A stretch of 64,000 nt of DNA from Martensiomyces pterosporus (lineage: Eukaryota; Kickxellomycota; Kickxellomycetes; Kickxellales; Kickxellaceae): NCBI GenBank assembly GCA_025201845.1, contig MU603960.1, forward strand, positions 4,088 to 68,087, in the 5' to 3' direction. Shown here one piece after another: positions 19,177 through 28,545 of the stretch. A program made the translations under genes and the position numbers. The stretch's first letter is position 1, and each line of letters starts with the position of its first letter. Under the pieces are notes generated by a model. That model did not search any database. It saw only the letters and a list, made by a program, of their open reading frames with translations, and was not told where the DNA came from.

Positions 19177-20532
19177 TTATTTCGGGCCGCTTCTCACCGG
19201 CCTCGTCGACGTGCCCGAATGCCTGTAATTGTTGTAGCTCTGCGGGGTATACTCATCGGTATCTGATTCGTACACCTCCGTGTGCGGCACCACTCTGGCT
19301 TCCTTCTGCCGTCTAGTGACTTTAGTCTCGGGCTCCTCGTCCATCTCCTCGTCGTCTTCCTCTCCTTCGCTCTCCTCCGGCCAATCCCTGGGCACCTCCT
19401 GCATCTGGACCGATGGCGCATGCGGGACATTCCTCAGATGCTCTGCGATCTGCGTGAATATCTTGTCCAAGTACTCGGGCGTGTTCGCGTTGTCCATGTT
19501 GCTCGCCGGCACATCGAGACGGAACTCTGGCCCATAGAAATCGTAGTAGTCGTTATATGGCAGCACGGGGTCAATATCCTCATCCAGCAGCACGGCAGTC
19601 TCGTACGCCCACGTCCTTGCCACGTTGCGGATTGTATACCCGCCGCCACCCAGGCAGAACAGCGGGACACCAAACGACTTCATAAACTCAACGCATGCCG
19701 CATGCCCCTTCATGCTCAGGTTGAAGCACCCAATTCGGTCGCCCGACAGCGAGTCCGTTCCGCACTGCATAACCACCGCACCCGGCCTGAACCTCTCCAT
19801 GACCATCCTCATAACGGGCTGGAAGATGCTCTTGTAGCTCTCGTCGTCGATTCCATCTCTCAGCGGCACGTTAACCGCAAACCCCTTGCCCTTGGCCACT
19901 CCGACATCGTTCAGATGCCCCGTCCCGGGAAAGAAGTCCCCGTACTTGTGAAAGCTCACCGACATCACCCTGTCTGTGGCATAAAACGCCTCCTCGACGC
20001 CATCCCCATGGTGCACATCGATGTCCAGATACACCACCCGCTGGTGGTACCTCAGCAGCTCCAAAATGGCCAGAACAATGTCGTTGATGTAGCAAAACCC
20101 AGACGCCGCCTCCTTCTTTGCATGGTGCAGACCGCCAGCCCAATTAACAACTATGTCCGAATCTCCGTGATTAATCCTCTTCGCCCCCGCAATCGACCCG
20201 CCAGCCGAAATCGAGCAGAACTCAAACACCCCATCAAAGGGCGGGCAGTCCTCCGCGCTCAAGTACACGGTGGTGCGCGCAGGCTCCAGCTCGGCGAGGT
20301 CGGGTGTGACGCGCGAGAGGAATTCCACGTAGGCATCGGAGTGGAACCGCGTCATCTCAGTGGCGCTGGCGCGAGGCGGCCGGATGACGTTCATCTTTTT
20401 GTCTAGCCCGTATGCGGTGATGAGGTTGTGGGCCATGCGCATGCGGAACGGCTTCATCGGATGCATGTAGCCGTAATTGTAATTGCCCACCTCCTGGTCA
20501 TAATAATAAGTAATCCGCTTCTTCAGCGGCAT
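19177..20532 (-). CDS. RPD3: Class I histone deacetylase (RPD3/HDAC1 type)
   Basis: 451 residues from the ATG at 20532; the frame is open further upstream but only to a non-ATG codon. The N-terminus ([20 protein letters not shown]) and the zinc hydrolase core are typical class [51 protein letters not shown] and [14 protein letters not shown]. The zinc ligands (Asp and His of DVHHGDG, the later Asp) and the catalytic His pair are present. An acidic tail ([15 protein letters not shown]) and a basic C-terminus follow the catalytic domain, as in other Rpd3 proteins. It acts in nuclear co-repressor complexes, removing acetyl groups from histones. Intronless. Confidence 0.95.
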   Translation of the reverse strand: MPLKKRITYYYDQEVGNYNYGYMHPMKPFRMRMAHNLITAYGLDKKMNVIRPPRASATEMTRFHSDAYVEFLSRVTPDLAELEPARTTVYLSAEDCPPFDGVFEFCSISAGGSIAGAKRINHGDSDIVVNWAGGLHHAKKEAASGFCYINDIVLAILELLRYHQRVVYLDIDVHHGDGVEEAFYATDRVMSVSFHKYGDFFPGTGHLNDVGVAKGKGFAVNVPLRDGIDDESYKSIFQPVMRMVMERFRPGAVVMQCGTDSLSGDRIGCFNLSMKGHAACVEFMKSFGVPLFCLGGGGYTIRNVARTWAYETAVLLDEDIDPVLPYNDYYDFYGPEFRLDVPASNMDNANTPEYLDKIFTQIAEHLRNVPHAPSVQMQEVPRDWPEESEGEEDDEEMDEEPETKVTRRQKEARVVPHTEVYESDTDEYTPQSYNNYRHSGTSTRPVRSGPK

Positions 20533-20965
20533 CTCGTTTGTGTGCTGGCAGCCGGCGTGAACAAAACGAGGGTGGGTGCTTGGTACCCTGTGGCTAAATT
20601 TGTGTGAAAACACGAGCTGGCGTCGTACAAGGAAGAGCCAGATAACCTGGAACAGCTAGAAGAAAATAGCAGGCGCAAGAATGAGGGCGCCGTGTCTGGA
20701 GAGCGGGAGGCGTGCGAGTGGTAGAGCGATTGCACACAAGTAGCTGGACGTAACAAGTGCAGAATGAGCGAGCAACACAAAGGAGAGCAAGCGCCTCTGC
20801 CTCTCGCTCTCAGCAGTCCAAAGAGCGCCAGGCTGTGCAAGCGCTGTTGCCACTAATGCCAGTCACTCAGGCATAAAGCGAGCCGACTGCTGCAGCTCGT
20901 CGACGCTTGAGCCACGAGCCGGTGCTTCGCAGGATATCGCTGCATCTATCGCATGTACCAAGAGC
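20533..20965. other. Intergenic, promoter of the deacetylase
   Basis: No gene seen. Both flanking genes run on the minus strand. Confidence 0.4.
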
Positions 20966-21652
20966 CTACGAGATGGTGTGGTGTCCCAGATTCTCTCCCG
21001 CGGGCGTCTTGTGGTCGGCAACATTCGGCTTGAGCTCGTACACAGTGATCAGCGGATTCTCCTTCAGCTCCGTCCACTCGCCCCTGAACGCCAGGTAGTA
21101 CACAGTCGATTCGTCGGCACCAAAGTTCCTCGGGAAGAACAGCGTCAGGCACCTCACATTGTTAAACTTGGCCGTCCTCGTGGGATACTCCACGGGCTCC
21201 CTCGCGCCCTCGACAAGCTGCCATTCCTGCGTAGCCGCTGTCTCGTGGACATTGTCAAAGTCAAGATCGTCCCTGTTGGCGAACACTCGGAGCTCGCTGG
21301 GCGACGAATTGGTGGGCCCGCCCCAGACAAAGATCGACTTGAGCTTGACCATGCCGTTAAAGGGCACATAGACGAGGAGCTCTTCGTCAGCGTCGCTTTC
21401 CACATAGCGGGTGGTATCGAGGCGCTCGGTCCAGGGCTTGAACACCTGCTTGATGGAGTCGGGCTCGCTCTCGTTGAGGCACCGCACCTCGTCGACGAGT
21501 ACTTTGGTGAAGAGCGAGTCGGCAAACCCCGTCTCCACATTATCGTGGTCGTGGTCGTGGTCATGACCATGACTATGGCCATGACCATGGCTGTGGCTGT
21601 GAGAGTGCGGGACGTCGTAGTCGTCGTCGTTTGCTTCGCCGTGGCAGTTCAT
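20966..21652 (-). CDS. PITH-domain protein with His-rich N-terminus
   Basis: 228 residues from the ATG at 21652 (250 if the upstream ATG at 21718 is used). The PITH domain (proteasome-interacting domain of thioredoxin-like proteins) covers most of the protein: VKLKSIFVWGGP, SPSELRVFANRDDLDF, RTAKFNNVRCLTLFFP, and YYLAFRGEWTE. No thioredoxin domain is present, so it is a PITHD1-type stand-alone protein. The N-terminus has a run of alternating His with Ser, Gly and Asp (about 19 His in 25 residues), more extensive than the short HGHSHG of animal PITHD1, and likely metal-binding. The shorter start is preferred because family members begin directly with the His-rich stretch. Confidence 0.85.
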   Translation of the reverse strand: MNCHGEANDDDYDVPHSHSHSHGHGHSHGHDHDHDHDNVETGFADSLFTKVLVDEVRCLNESEPDSIKQVFKPWTERLDTTRYVESDADEELLVYVPFNGMVKLKSIFVWGGPTNSSPSELRVFANRDDLDFDNVHETAATQEWQLVEGAREPVEYPTRTAKFNNVRCLTLFFPRNFGADESTVYYLAFRGEWTELKENPLITVYELKPNVADHKTPAGENLGHHTIS

Positions 21653-21905
21653 TTTCAAATAGCCGGAGATTGCTGGAATTGAGGAGGTGCAGAGACGAAG
21701 AGCGCACAGAACGCGCATTCTTTTCCTGCCTTTTATCCTATGGGATCGCTCTCCTCGCTTGCAGGCTTGGTGGATAAATGCGCGCGCTGATTACGTGGCT
21801 CCTTTGCTTCTTTTCTCTCGCTTGTTGCGCCTCTCTTTCTGCCTTCCTCTGCCTCTCTTTTTTTGAAATCCGCGTACATTAGTCTTCGTTCTGTTCTGAA
21901 CTGCC

Positions 21906-22806
21906 ATGTTCCGTGCTCTTTCCACTCGTGCAATTCGGCTGCCAGCTGCCAGAAATGCCGTCGCTGCTGCTGCTGGCCCTCGCATAACCCTCTCTCGCCG
22001 TGGTTACAAAACTCCCCTGGGCTTTGGTCAGGTACCTGCTCCCTGCCTCTCATCCGCATCTTTGTCTATTCCTGCACCTGCCCCGCTGCAACTGAATGCA
22101 TGAATTCTACCTGCTACTCTATGTATGCCCGTTTTTGTAGTGGAACGGCCAGCCTGCCGAGACAGCATCAGCGATTAGCAGCTCGCTGATTCCCATTGTC
22201 ATCGAGCAATCCGCCAGAGGCGAGCGCTCCTTCGACATCTTCTCGCGCCTCCTCAAAGAGCGCATAATCATGCTCAACGGCCCTGTCAACGACTCCATGT
22301 CTTCCGTCATAGTTGCGCAGCTGCTTTTCCTGGAGGCCGAGGACCCCGAGAAGCCAATCTCCATGTACATCAACAGCCCCGGCGGCAGCGTAACCGCGGG
22401 CATGGCGATCTACGACACCATGCAGTACATCCAATGCCCCATATCCACCCTGTGCACTGGCCAGGCATGCTCCATGGGCTCGCTGCTGCTTACAGCAGGT
22501 ACAAAGGGCCAGAGATTCTCCTTGCCCAACTCAAGCATCATGATCCATCAGCCAAGTGGCGGGGCCGAGGGCCAGGCGTCAGATATTGCAATTCATGCAC
22601 GGGAGATCTTGAAAACGAGGGAGAGGCTGAATCGGATCTACGTCAAGCATACGAGCCAGGAGCTGAGCGTTGTCGAGAACTCCATGGAGAGAGACAATTT
22701 CATGAATCCGGAGGAGGCGCTGGCGTTCGGGCTTATTGACCGCGTCATTGAGAAGCGTGTTCCCGACGCACCATCTGCCTCAGCTCCCGCGCCTTCATCT
22801 ACTTAG
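21906..22806 (+). CDS. CLPP: Mitochondrial ATP-dependent Clp protease proteolytic subunit (two exons)
   Basis: Exon 1 is 21906-22031, the intron 22032-22140 (donor GTACCT, acceptor TGTAG) and exon 2 22141-22806, giving 263 residues. Exon 1 is a basic, acid-free mitochondrial presequence ([19 protein letters not shown]). Exon 2 begins the mature protease ([20 protein letters not shown]). The serine protease triad is visible: Ser in GQACSMGS, His in IMIHQPSGG, and the Asp expected in the [15 protein letters not shown] region. ClpP forms tetradecameric rings capped by ClpX in the matrix. ClpP is absent from S. cerevisiae but kept in other fungi. It is divergent from the PITH gene, with about 250 bases of shared promoter. 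Confidence 0.95.
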
Positions 22807-23793
22807 ATACACGCGTCTGTTTCTTTATTTGTATTACTGGCTGAAACTCTGCTTACTTCTGGACAAACAGACAAAATGCTAAGCGAGTTTGGATAGAAGC
22901 TTGCTGTGTAATTTGAGGAAAATGACAGTCAGCAATCCCGGTGCTACTTTGGCTCGAAGGCAAAGCAGAAGGGCTCTTGCCATTAAATCGCAACCGTAGC
23001 TACCACATAGGCAGCGCTGACACTCACATGCAATGGGTACTGAATGCCTCTGAGCAATTTGCTGCAGCTAGCCCCATCGGCGTGTTGCTTTCCAAGCGCT
23101 TCTGTCAAGGGAAACAAGTGCTCTAGATGGATGACAGCTGCCTCTTCTTCCGGCGCATCTCCAACATTGTTCACGATGCAAGGAGCAGCGACCCTGTGAT
23201 GTCCAAGCGTCTTTGGGGCAGCTGGTAAACCATCAAATGGGAAATTCAGTGCAAGTGAATACAAGATGTTTTGCTGCCATGAACGAGTCTACTCTGGAAT
23301 GATCTGGCACACACAAAATTGGAGAGCTGAACCGTGGTGGCTCACTACCAGATCATAGCGCATGGGTTATTTTCGCTGATGATATGTGGATTAGATGAGC
23401 TACTGCAGCATGCGAGAATCTTGTTTCACTCAGGGTAGATTTAGTGGCATGTTGGTTCGTGGATACAACAGAGACATTGCAGAGCACAGAAAGCCTGTTC
23501 ATTAGACATTGTGGTGTTTGCATGCCAAGAGCAACCATCCGACGCCCCCTTGCCTGTTCCCAGTTTAGTAAATGTACACTGCTTCAGGTTGAAAACACCT
23601 GTTTATAGGCAAAAGCAGACTATTGTTCTAGCATAATGCATAGGATGGAATGCTGGCCAAGCTCGTTGTTTACATGCGCTGTTGGGAGAAGAACAAAATC
23701 ACCTCCAGCCAGCTCAGGCATTGCTTTGACTCAGTGCCTCTTTCTGCGTGATGGTGGGACTGTATGGCTACTGGCTGTGCACAGAAACGAGGT
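22807..23793. other. Intergenic, no gene seen
   Basis: About 1 kb with only short random frames, ending at the TATA box of MCO 1. Confidence 0.45.
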
Positions 23794-23801
23794 TATAAAA
23801 C
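23794..23801 (+). promoter_or_regulatory. TATA box of MCO 1
   Basis: TATAAAAC, 166 bases upstream of the ATG at 23960. Confidence 0.6.
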
Positions 23802-23959
23802 CCCTCGCACACGGGTCTATGCGAGATATGAATGCCACGCATCCCCAAGCTATGGTTTTCACTCCTTTCATCAATACCAAGTTTCCCGTACTAAATAATC
23901 TGCTATCTCACTACTCATCTGACTACCTCTCTCTCTCTTGCCGATACTTGATACCAATA

Positions 23960-25642
23960 ATGACTTGCCGTCACCTCCTTCCATGGAGCCTACATTTGGC
24001 TCTTCTGGTGGCGCTTTTAGCATGCAGTGTGAATGGCGCCCGTGTGGTCCACGACTGGGATGTTGGCTACGTAATAGTTAACCGCGATGGCTACACCACA
24101 CGCAGGGCAATCGGCGTCAACGGCAAGCTGCCCATTCCACCTATAACGCTTACAGTCGGCGACACTCTTGTGATGAACGTCCACAACTCGCTCGATGTGC
24201 CTACGTCTATCCACTCCCACGGCTTGTTCCATAACGGCACTAGCTTCCTTGACGGCGCAGCCATGGTCACTCAGTGCGGCATTCCCCCCGGGGAGAGCTT
24301 CACTTACGAGTACGTTGTGGCGCAGACGGGCACATACTGGATGCACGGGCACAATCTCCACCAAAACTCGGACGGTCTGAGAACCCCGCTCATCGTCTAT
24401 GACCACGGAAAGCCGCCATTCGAGTATGACGAGGAGTTTGTGTTCGCCCTCGAGGACTGGTACGCTGTGGAAGTCAAGGACAGGATCAACATGACGATAG
24501 CTCCCTTCGCCACTTTTCCCCCGCCACCCTCATTCCCCTATGCGCTCATCAACGGATACAACGGCAACCTGACAAAGCCCATTCAGTTCAAGCCGGGCAG
24601 AACGTACCGGATTCGCATTGTCAATATGTCGACGACAGAGTGGTTCAAGTTCAACATGCCGGGCCACCAGCTTCAGGTTATCGAAGCCGATGGCATCTAC
24701 TCCGACCCCCTCGCAGTTGATGGCTTGGACCTTAGCCCTGGCCAGCGCTACTCAGTCCTCGTCACAGCGCACAACACCGATGCTGTGAACCACCAGTACA
24801 ACATCACCCTGTACGCAAGCTTTATCCCAAACACCCCCGGAAAGAGCCCCCGGTCCTACCAGGGCCTGGTAGAGTACAGACAGGGAGCGCCGATCAAGAA
24901 TGTCACTGTCGATTATTCCAATTTCCTTTGGGCCGATGACTCACGTCTCAGCGCACTCGACCAGGAACCAGCCCTGCCTGTCGACCGTAAAATCGAGATA
25001 TCTGTTAGTGGAACGCTGTACAAGAATGGGCAAAACCTCGACTTTGTCAACAACATGACCTACGCGCAGCCCCTCATCCCGTCGCTGTTCACGGCTTTCA
25101 CCATGGGCGATCTGGCCACGAACGCAACCGTCTATGGACCACAGACCAACGCAATCGTGCTCAAGCACCTTGAGGTGGTCGAAATCGTAATCAGCAACCC
25201 AAACTCACTCCCGCACCCTCTCCACTTGCACGGACATGCCTTCCAGATCATCGAGTATGGCCCGTTCAACATGGTGTACCCGCCCAACACGACCGTGCCA
25301 AAGTTGAGGACGTATTCAGGAGCGCCAATGCGGCGAGATACGCTGCTTGTTCACTCCCTGGAGTACCTCAAGATCCGGCTCAGGGCCGACAACCCAGGTG
25401 TCTGGCTGCTGCACTGCCACATGGACATCCACTTCGCCATGGGCATGGTTGTGACGTTCGTTGAGGCACCCGATGTCCTCCAGAAACGACAGAGGGTTCC
25501 GGACAAACTGATCACACAGTGCCAGCAGCAGGGCATAAAGACATCCGGCAATGGTGCGGGCAACCAAGGGTTCGACTTTTCGGGACTCCAAACCCCGCCG
25601 CAGATGGTTGCGACTCCAACATTGGTTTATGCCGGAGTGTAA
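23960..25642 (+). CDS. Secreted multicopper oxidase, laccase/Fet3-like (MCO 1)
   Basis: 560 residues. The frame is open upstream, but the ATG at 23960 begins the signal peptide (MTCRHLLPWSLHLALLVALL, cleaved near VNGA). Three cupredoxin domains hold the four copper motifs in order: HSHG (about residue 85), WMHGHNLHQNSDG (about 130), HPLHLHGHAF (about 418) and LLHCHMDIHFAMGM (about 485). The residue ten after the type-1 Cys is Met, the axial ligand of lower-potential sites, rather than Leu/Phe. No C-terminal membrane anchor, unlike yeast Fet3. The Glu that Fet3 uses for Fe(II) appears replaced near KFNMPGHQLQVIEADG, so ferroxidase activity is doubtful. Several NxT/S glycosylation sites. First of three tandem paralogues. 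Confidence 0.88.
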   Translation: MTCRHLLPWSLHLALLVALLACSVNGARVVHDWDVGYVIVNRDGYTTRRAIGVNGKLPIPPITLTVGDTLVMNVHNSLDVPTSIHSHGLFHNGTSFLDGAAMVTQCGIPPGESFTYEYVVAQTGTYWMHGHNLHQNSDGLRTPLIVYDHGKPPFEYDEEFVFALEDWYAVEVKDRINMTIAPFATFPPPPSFPYALINGYNGNLTKPIQFKPGRTYRIRIVNMSTTEWFKFNMPGHQLQVIEADGIYSDPLAVDGLDLSPGQRYSVLVTAHNTDAVNHQYNITLYASFIPNTPGKSPRSYQGLVEYRQGAPIKNVTVDYSNFLWADDSRLSALDQEPALPVDRKIEISVSGTLYKNGQNLDFVNNMTYAQPLIPSLFTAFTMGDLATNATVYGPQTNAIVLKHLEVVEIVISNPNSLPHPLHLHGHAFQIIEYGPFNMVYPPNTTVPKLRTYSGAPMRRDTLLVHSLEYLKIRLRADNPGVWLLHCHMDIHFAMGMVVTFVEAPDVLQKRQRVPDKLITQCQQQGIKTSGNGAGNQGFDFSGLQTPPQMVATPTLVYAGV

Positions 25643-26151
25643 GCCTGCCCCATGCCGCTTTAGCCACCCCCTCTTTATTATATCCTACCTGCTCTTTACG
25701 CATTTCCTTTTTGAAGCACTAGCCGTGCTTCTAGCAGAATGCAGCTTCACAAAAATAGACTGCCAATGTTCAGCGGAATATGGCTCATATGGGGGCCTAT
25801 AGCGTCGGTGGCTTGCTCCCTAAACGAAAACTCCCTCAAAGCGCGTGTGTGGCTTTGCAGCCGAATAATGTGAGCGATTTTTCACATTTCTGTTCTTTTT
25901 GTTTACATGTCCAGGCCAGGCTGTATGAACAATCGGGCTGCAAAGACAATGCGAGTGCCCTCTACATAAAGGGTGTGTTTTCGAACGATATCCAGGCAGC
26001 GCATTGTCCTGTGTTTGCACTTTCTCTTTGCGAGTGGCTCACACTAATTTTTCTACAGCATTCTGCTGGCGCTGAGGGGGTTTCAGGAGCGGAAGTGGCC
26101 CGAGTCGCTGCCTGGCGACAGCTCCAGGCGTACCTGAGGAGGGCATGGTGC
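25643..26151. other. Intergenic between MCO 1 and MCO 2
   Basis: No supportable gene. Confidence 0.45.
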
Positions 26152-26159
26152 TATAAATG
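26152..26159 (+). promoter_or_regulatory. TATA box of MCO 2
   Basis: TATAAATG, 195 bases upstream of the ATG at 26347. Confidence 0.5.
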
Positions 26160-26346
26160 CGAGTACCGGCGCCATGTAGCCAGCTGCTCGTTCTCCTCAG
26201 CGGAAATATCATTTCCATTGCTTTTTTCATGCCACCTCAAACGCCCCTTTACTCTTGCTCCCACTCCTCTTACTCTTACGCCACGACACATCATCACGTC
26301 TGCCTGTCTGTCTGATTCTTCATTTCACGCTGAATAAAGAAAAGAA

Positions 26347-28032
26347 ATGCTTTGCCGCTGCTTGCCTCGCAAGGGCCTGGTAGCCCTTTCTGCGGCTCTA
26401 CTTGCCTTTGTTTCCCACGGTGCCCGCGTCGTCTACGACTGGGATGTGACCTATGTGACTGTCAACCGCGACGGGTACAACACCCGCCGCGCGATTGGCG
26501 TCAATAACGAGCTCCCCATCCCGCCCATCGAAGCCACGATTGGCGACACCCTTGTGCTCAACGTGCACAACTCGCTCGATGTCCCCACATCCGTCCACTC
26601 GCACGGCCTGTTCCACAGGGGTACCAACTACCTGGATGGAGCAACCATGGTCACCCAGTGCGGCATTCCTCCTGGCGAGAGCTTTACCTACGAGTATGTG
26701 GTCCGACAGACCGGCACCTTCTGGATGCACGGCCACAACCTGCATCAAAACTCTGACGGTCTGCGCACGCCACTCATCATCCACGACGACGGGGATGCGC
26801 CATTCGAGTATGACGAGGAGTTCCACTTCTCGTTCGAGGACTGGTACCCGTCTGAGTTTGCTGCCAGAATCAAGGTGACCCTGGATCCCAACGGCCCCTT
26901 CCCACCTTCCCCCACGTTCCCCTATGCGCTCATCAACGGTTACAATGGCAACGACACCAAGCCCATCCGCTTCAAGCCCGGCAGGACATACCGCATCCGC
27001 GTGGTCAACATGTCCACTACCGAGTGGTTCAAGTTCAGCCTCCCTGGCCACAAGCTGCGCGTGATCGAGGCCGACGGCATCTACTCCGAGCCCCTGGAGG
27101 TTGATGGGCTGGATCTCTCGCCTGGCCAGCGCTACTCGGCTCTTGTCACTGCCTACGACTCCGACGAGTACAACTACAACTACAAGGTCACCCTGTATGC
27201 CGATTTTGTCCCAAACAACGCTGGCATGAGCCCCCGGTACTACCAGGGCCTGGTGGAGTACAGCAAGGACGCGCCTCTCAAGGACGTGGTTGTTGACGAG
27301 ACCGCCATGGTGTATGCGAAGGACATCGAGCTGAGCGCCCTTGACCACGAGCCCGAGCTGCCCGTCGACCGCTCCATCGCGCTGTCCATTGGCAACAACC
27401 CCTACAGCAACGGGCTGCACCTGGACCACATCAACAACATCACGTATGCCCAGCCCCTGATCCCCTCGCTCTACACCGCCCTGACCATGGGGGACCTGGC
27501 CACCAACGAGGAGGTGTATGGCCCCCAAACCCACGCCATTGTGCTGAACCACAATGAGGTTGTCGAGCTTGTCATCAGCAATCCCAACGACCTCCCTCAT
27601 CCGCTCCATTTGCATGGCCATGCATTCCAGATCACCGAGTACGGGCCTGTCAGCACCCCCATCCCTCCCAAGTTCGGAAACCCGCCAGTTGTCATGTACT
27701 CGGGTGCCCCGATGAAGCGCGATACCATGAGCATCCCCGAGTACCAGTACATCAAGGTGCGCTTCAAGGCGGACAACCCCGGAGTGTGGCTGCTCCACTG
27801 CCACATGGACATCCACTTTGCTATGGGCATGGTTCTGACGTTTATCGAGGCACCCGATGTGCTGCAGGAGACGCAGAAGCCGACGCAGCTCCAGCTCGAC
27901 CACTGCGCGATGCAGGGAATCAAGACGAGCGGCAACGCTGCTGGAAACCAGGGCCTTGACCTTACGGGACTGCCTACCCCTCCTACAGTTGTCGGGCGCA
28001 ACACCCCGCCCCCCAGCACTGGCAGGTCCTAA
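26347..28032 (+). CDS. Secreted multicopper oxidase, laccase/Fet3-like (MCO 2)
   Basis: 561 residues. Signal peptide ending near FVSHGA, then RVVYDWDVTYVTVNRDG. Copper motifs: HSHG (about 86), WMHGHNLHQNSDG, HPLHLHGHAF and LLHCHMDIHFAMGM (axial Met). At the position of the Fet3 iron-binding Glu the sequence reads KFSLPGHKLRVIEADG. No transmembrane anchor; the tail is Pro/Thr-rich. Codon usage is strongly C/G-ending, more biased than MCO 1, which suggests high expression. A 550-codon antisense frame across this gene is a by-product of that bias. Confidence 0.88.
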   Translation: MLCRCLPRKGLVALSAALLAFVSHGARVVYDWDVTYVTVNRDGYNTRRAIGVNNELPIPPIEATIGDTLVLNVHNSLDVPTSVHSHGLFHRGTNYLDGATMVTQCGIPPGESFTYEYVVRQTGTFWMHGHNLHQNSDGLRTPLIIHDDGDAPFEYDEEFHFSFEDWYPSEFAARIKVTLDPNGPFPPSPTFPYALINGYNGNDTKPIRFKPGRTYRIRVVNMSTTEWFKFSLPGHKLRVIEADGIYSEPLEVDGLDLSPGQRYSALVTAYDSDEYNYNYKVTLYADFVPNNAGMSPRYYQGLVEYSKDAPLKDVVVDETAMVYAKDIELSALDHEPELPVDRSIALSIGNNPYSNGLHLDHINNITYAQPLIPSLYTALTMGDLATNEEVYGPQTHAIVLNHNEVVELVISNPNDLPHPLHLHGHAFQITEYGPVSTPIPPKFGNPPVVMYSGAPMKRDTMSIPEYQYIKVRFKADNPGVWLLHCHMDIHFAMGMVLTFIEAPDVLQETQKPTQLQLDHCAMQGIKTSGNAAGNQGLDLTGLPTPPTVVGRNTPPPSTGRS

Positions 28033-28422
28033 ATTAAGCAGCCGAAACATGAAATTGCACCTTTTCTATTTTCTTTTTCATGCTCAAATATAAACGCGGG
28101 TCTGGCATCCGTGTGCACAATCCGCTCTGCATGAGTTTGTTTTGCGTTGCATGTGCGTGTCTGCTATTTCTGCTCGCTCACACCAGAATGTGGGAGCAGA
28201 ATATCTGCAGCCAAGAGCATAGAAAACGCGTGATCACATTCTTCGATATGCTCCATGTTTCTGATGTCTAGGCGCACAATATGGGCCGGTATTTTTAGAG
28301 AATATATGGCGGATGTGTGCATTGTTGCTGCTCACAAGAAAACCGGTGCATGTTGCGCTGATGTTTAATGCAAGTTCCAGAGACATCTTTTGCCCAAGAA
28401 GTATGGCAAGTTGATGCTAGCA

Positions 28423-28434
28423 TATATATATAAA
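28423..28434 (+). promoter_or_regulatory. TATA box of MCO 3
   Basis: TATATATATAAA, 123 bases upstream of the ATG at 28546; the strongest TATA match among the three MCO genes. Confidence 0.65.
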
Positions 28435-28545
28435 CCCACTCATGGACTATACATCTCCTGGCTTTAGAGCATATGCCTTCACAGCTGCCACGCTACCTAT
28501 TCCCAGCTGCCATTTTGCTTTTTTCTTTTCTTTTCTACCTACAAC

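Noticed and set aside
19282..20406. 374-codon plus-strand frame across the histone deacetylase
   Set aside because: Antisense shadow of RPD3; no motifs.
26398..28050. 550-codon antisense frame across MCO 2
   Set aside because: Mirror frame of a strongly codon-biased gene; no recognisable motifs. The same applies to the antisense frames across MCO 3 (28864-29814) and catalase (31207-32289).
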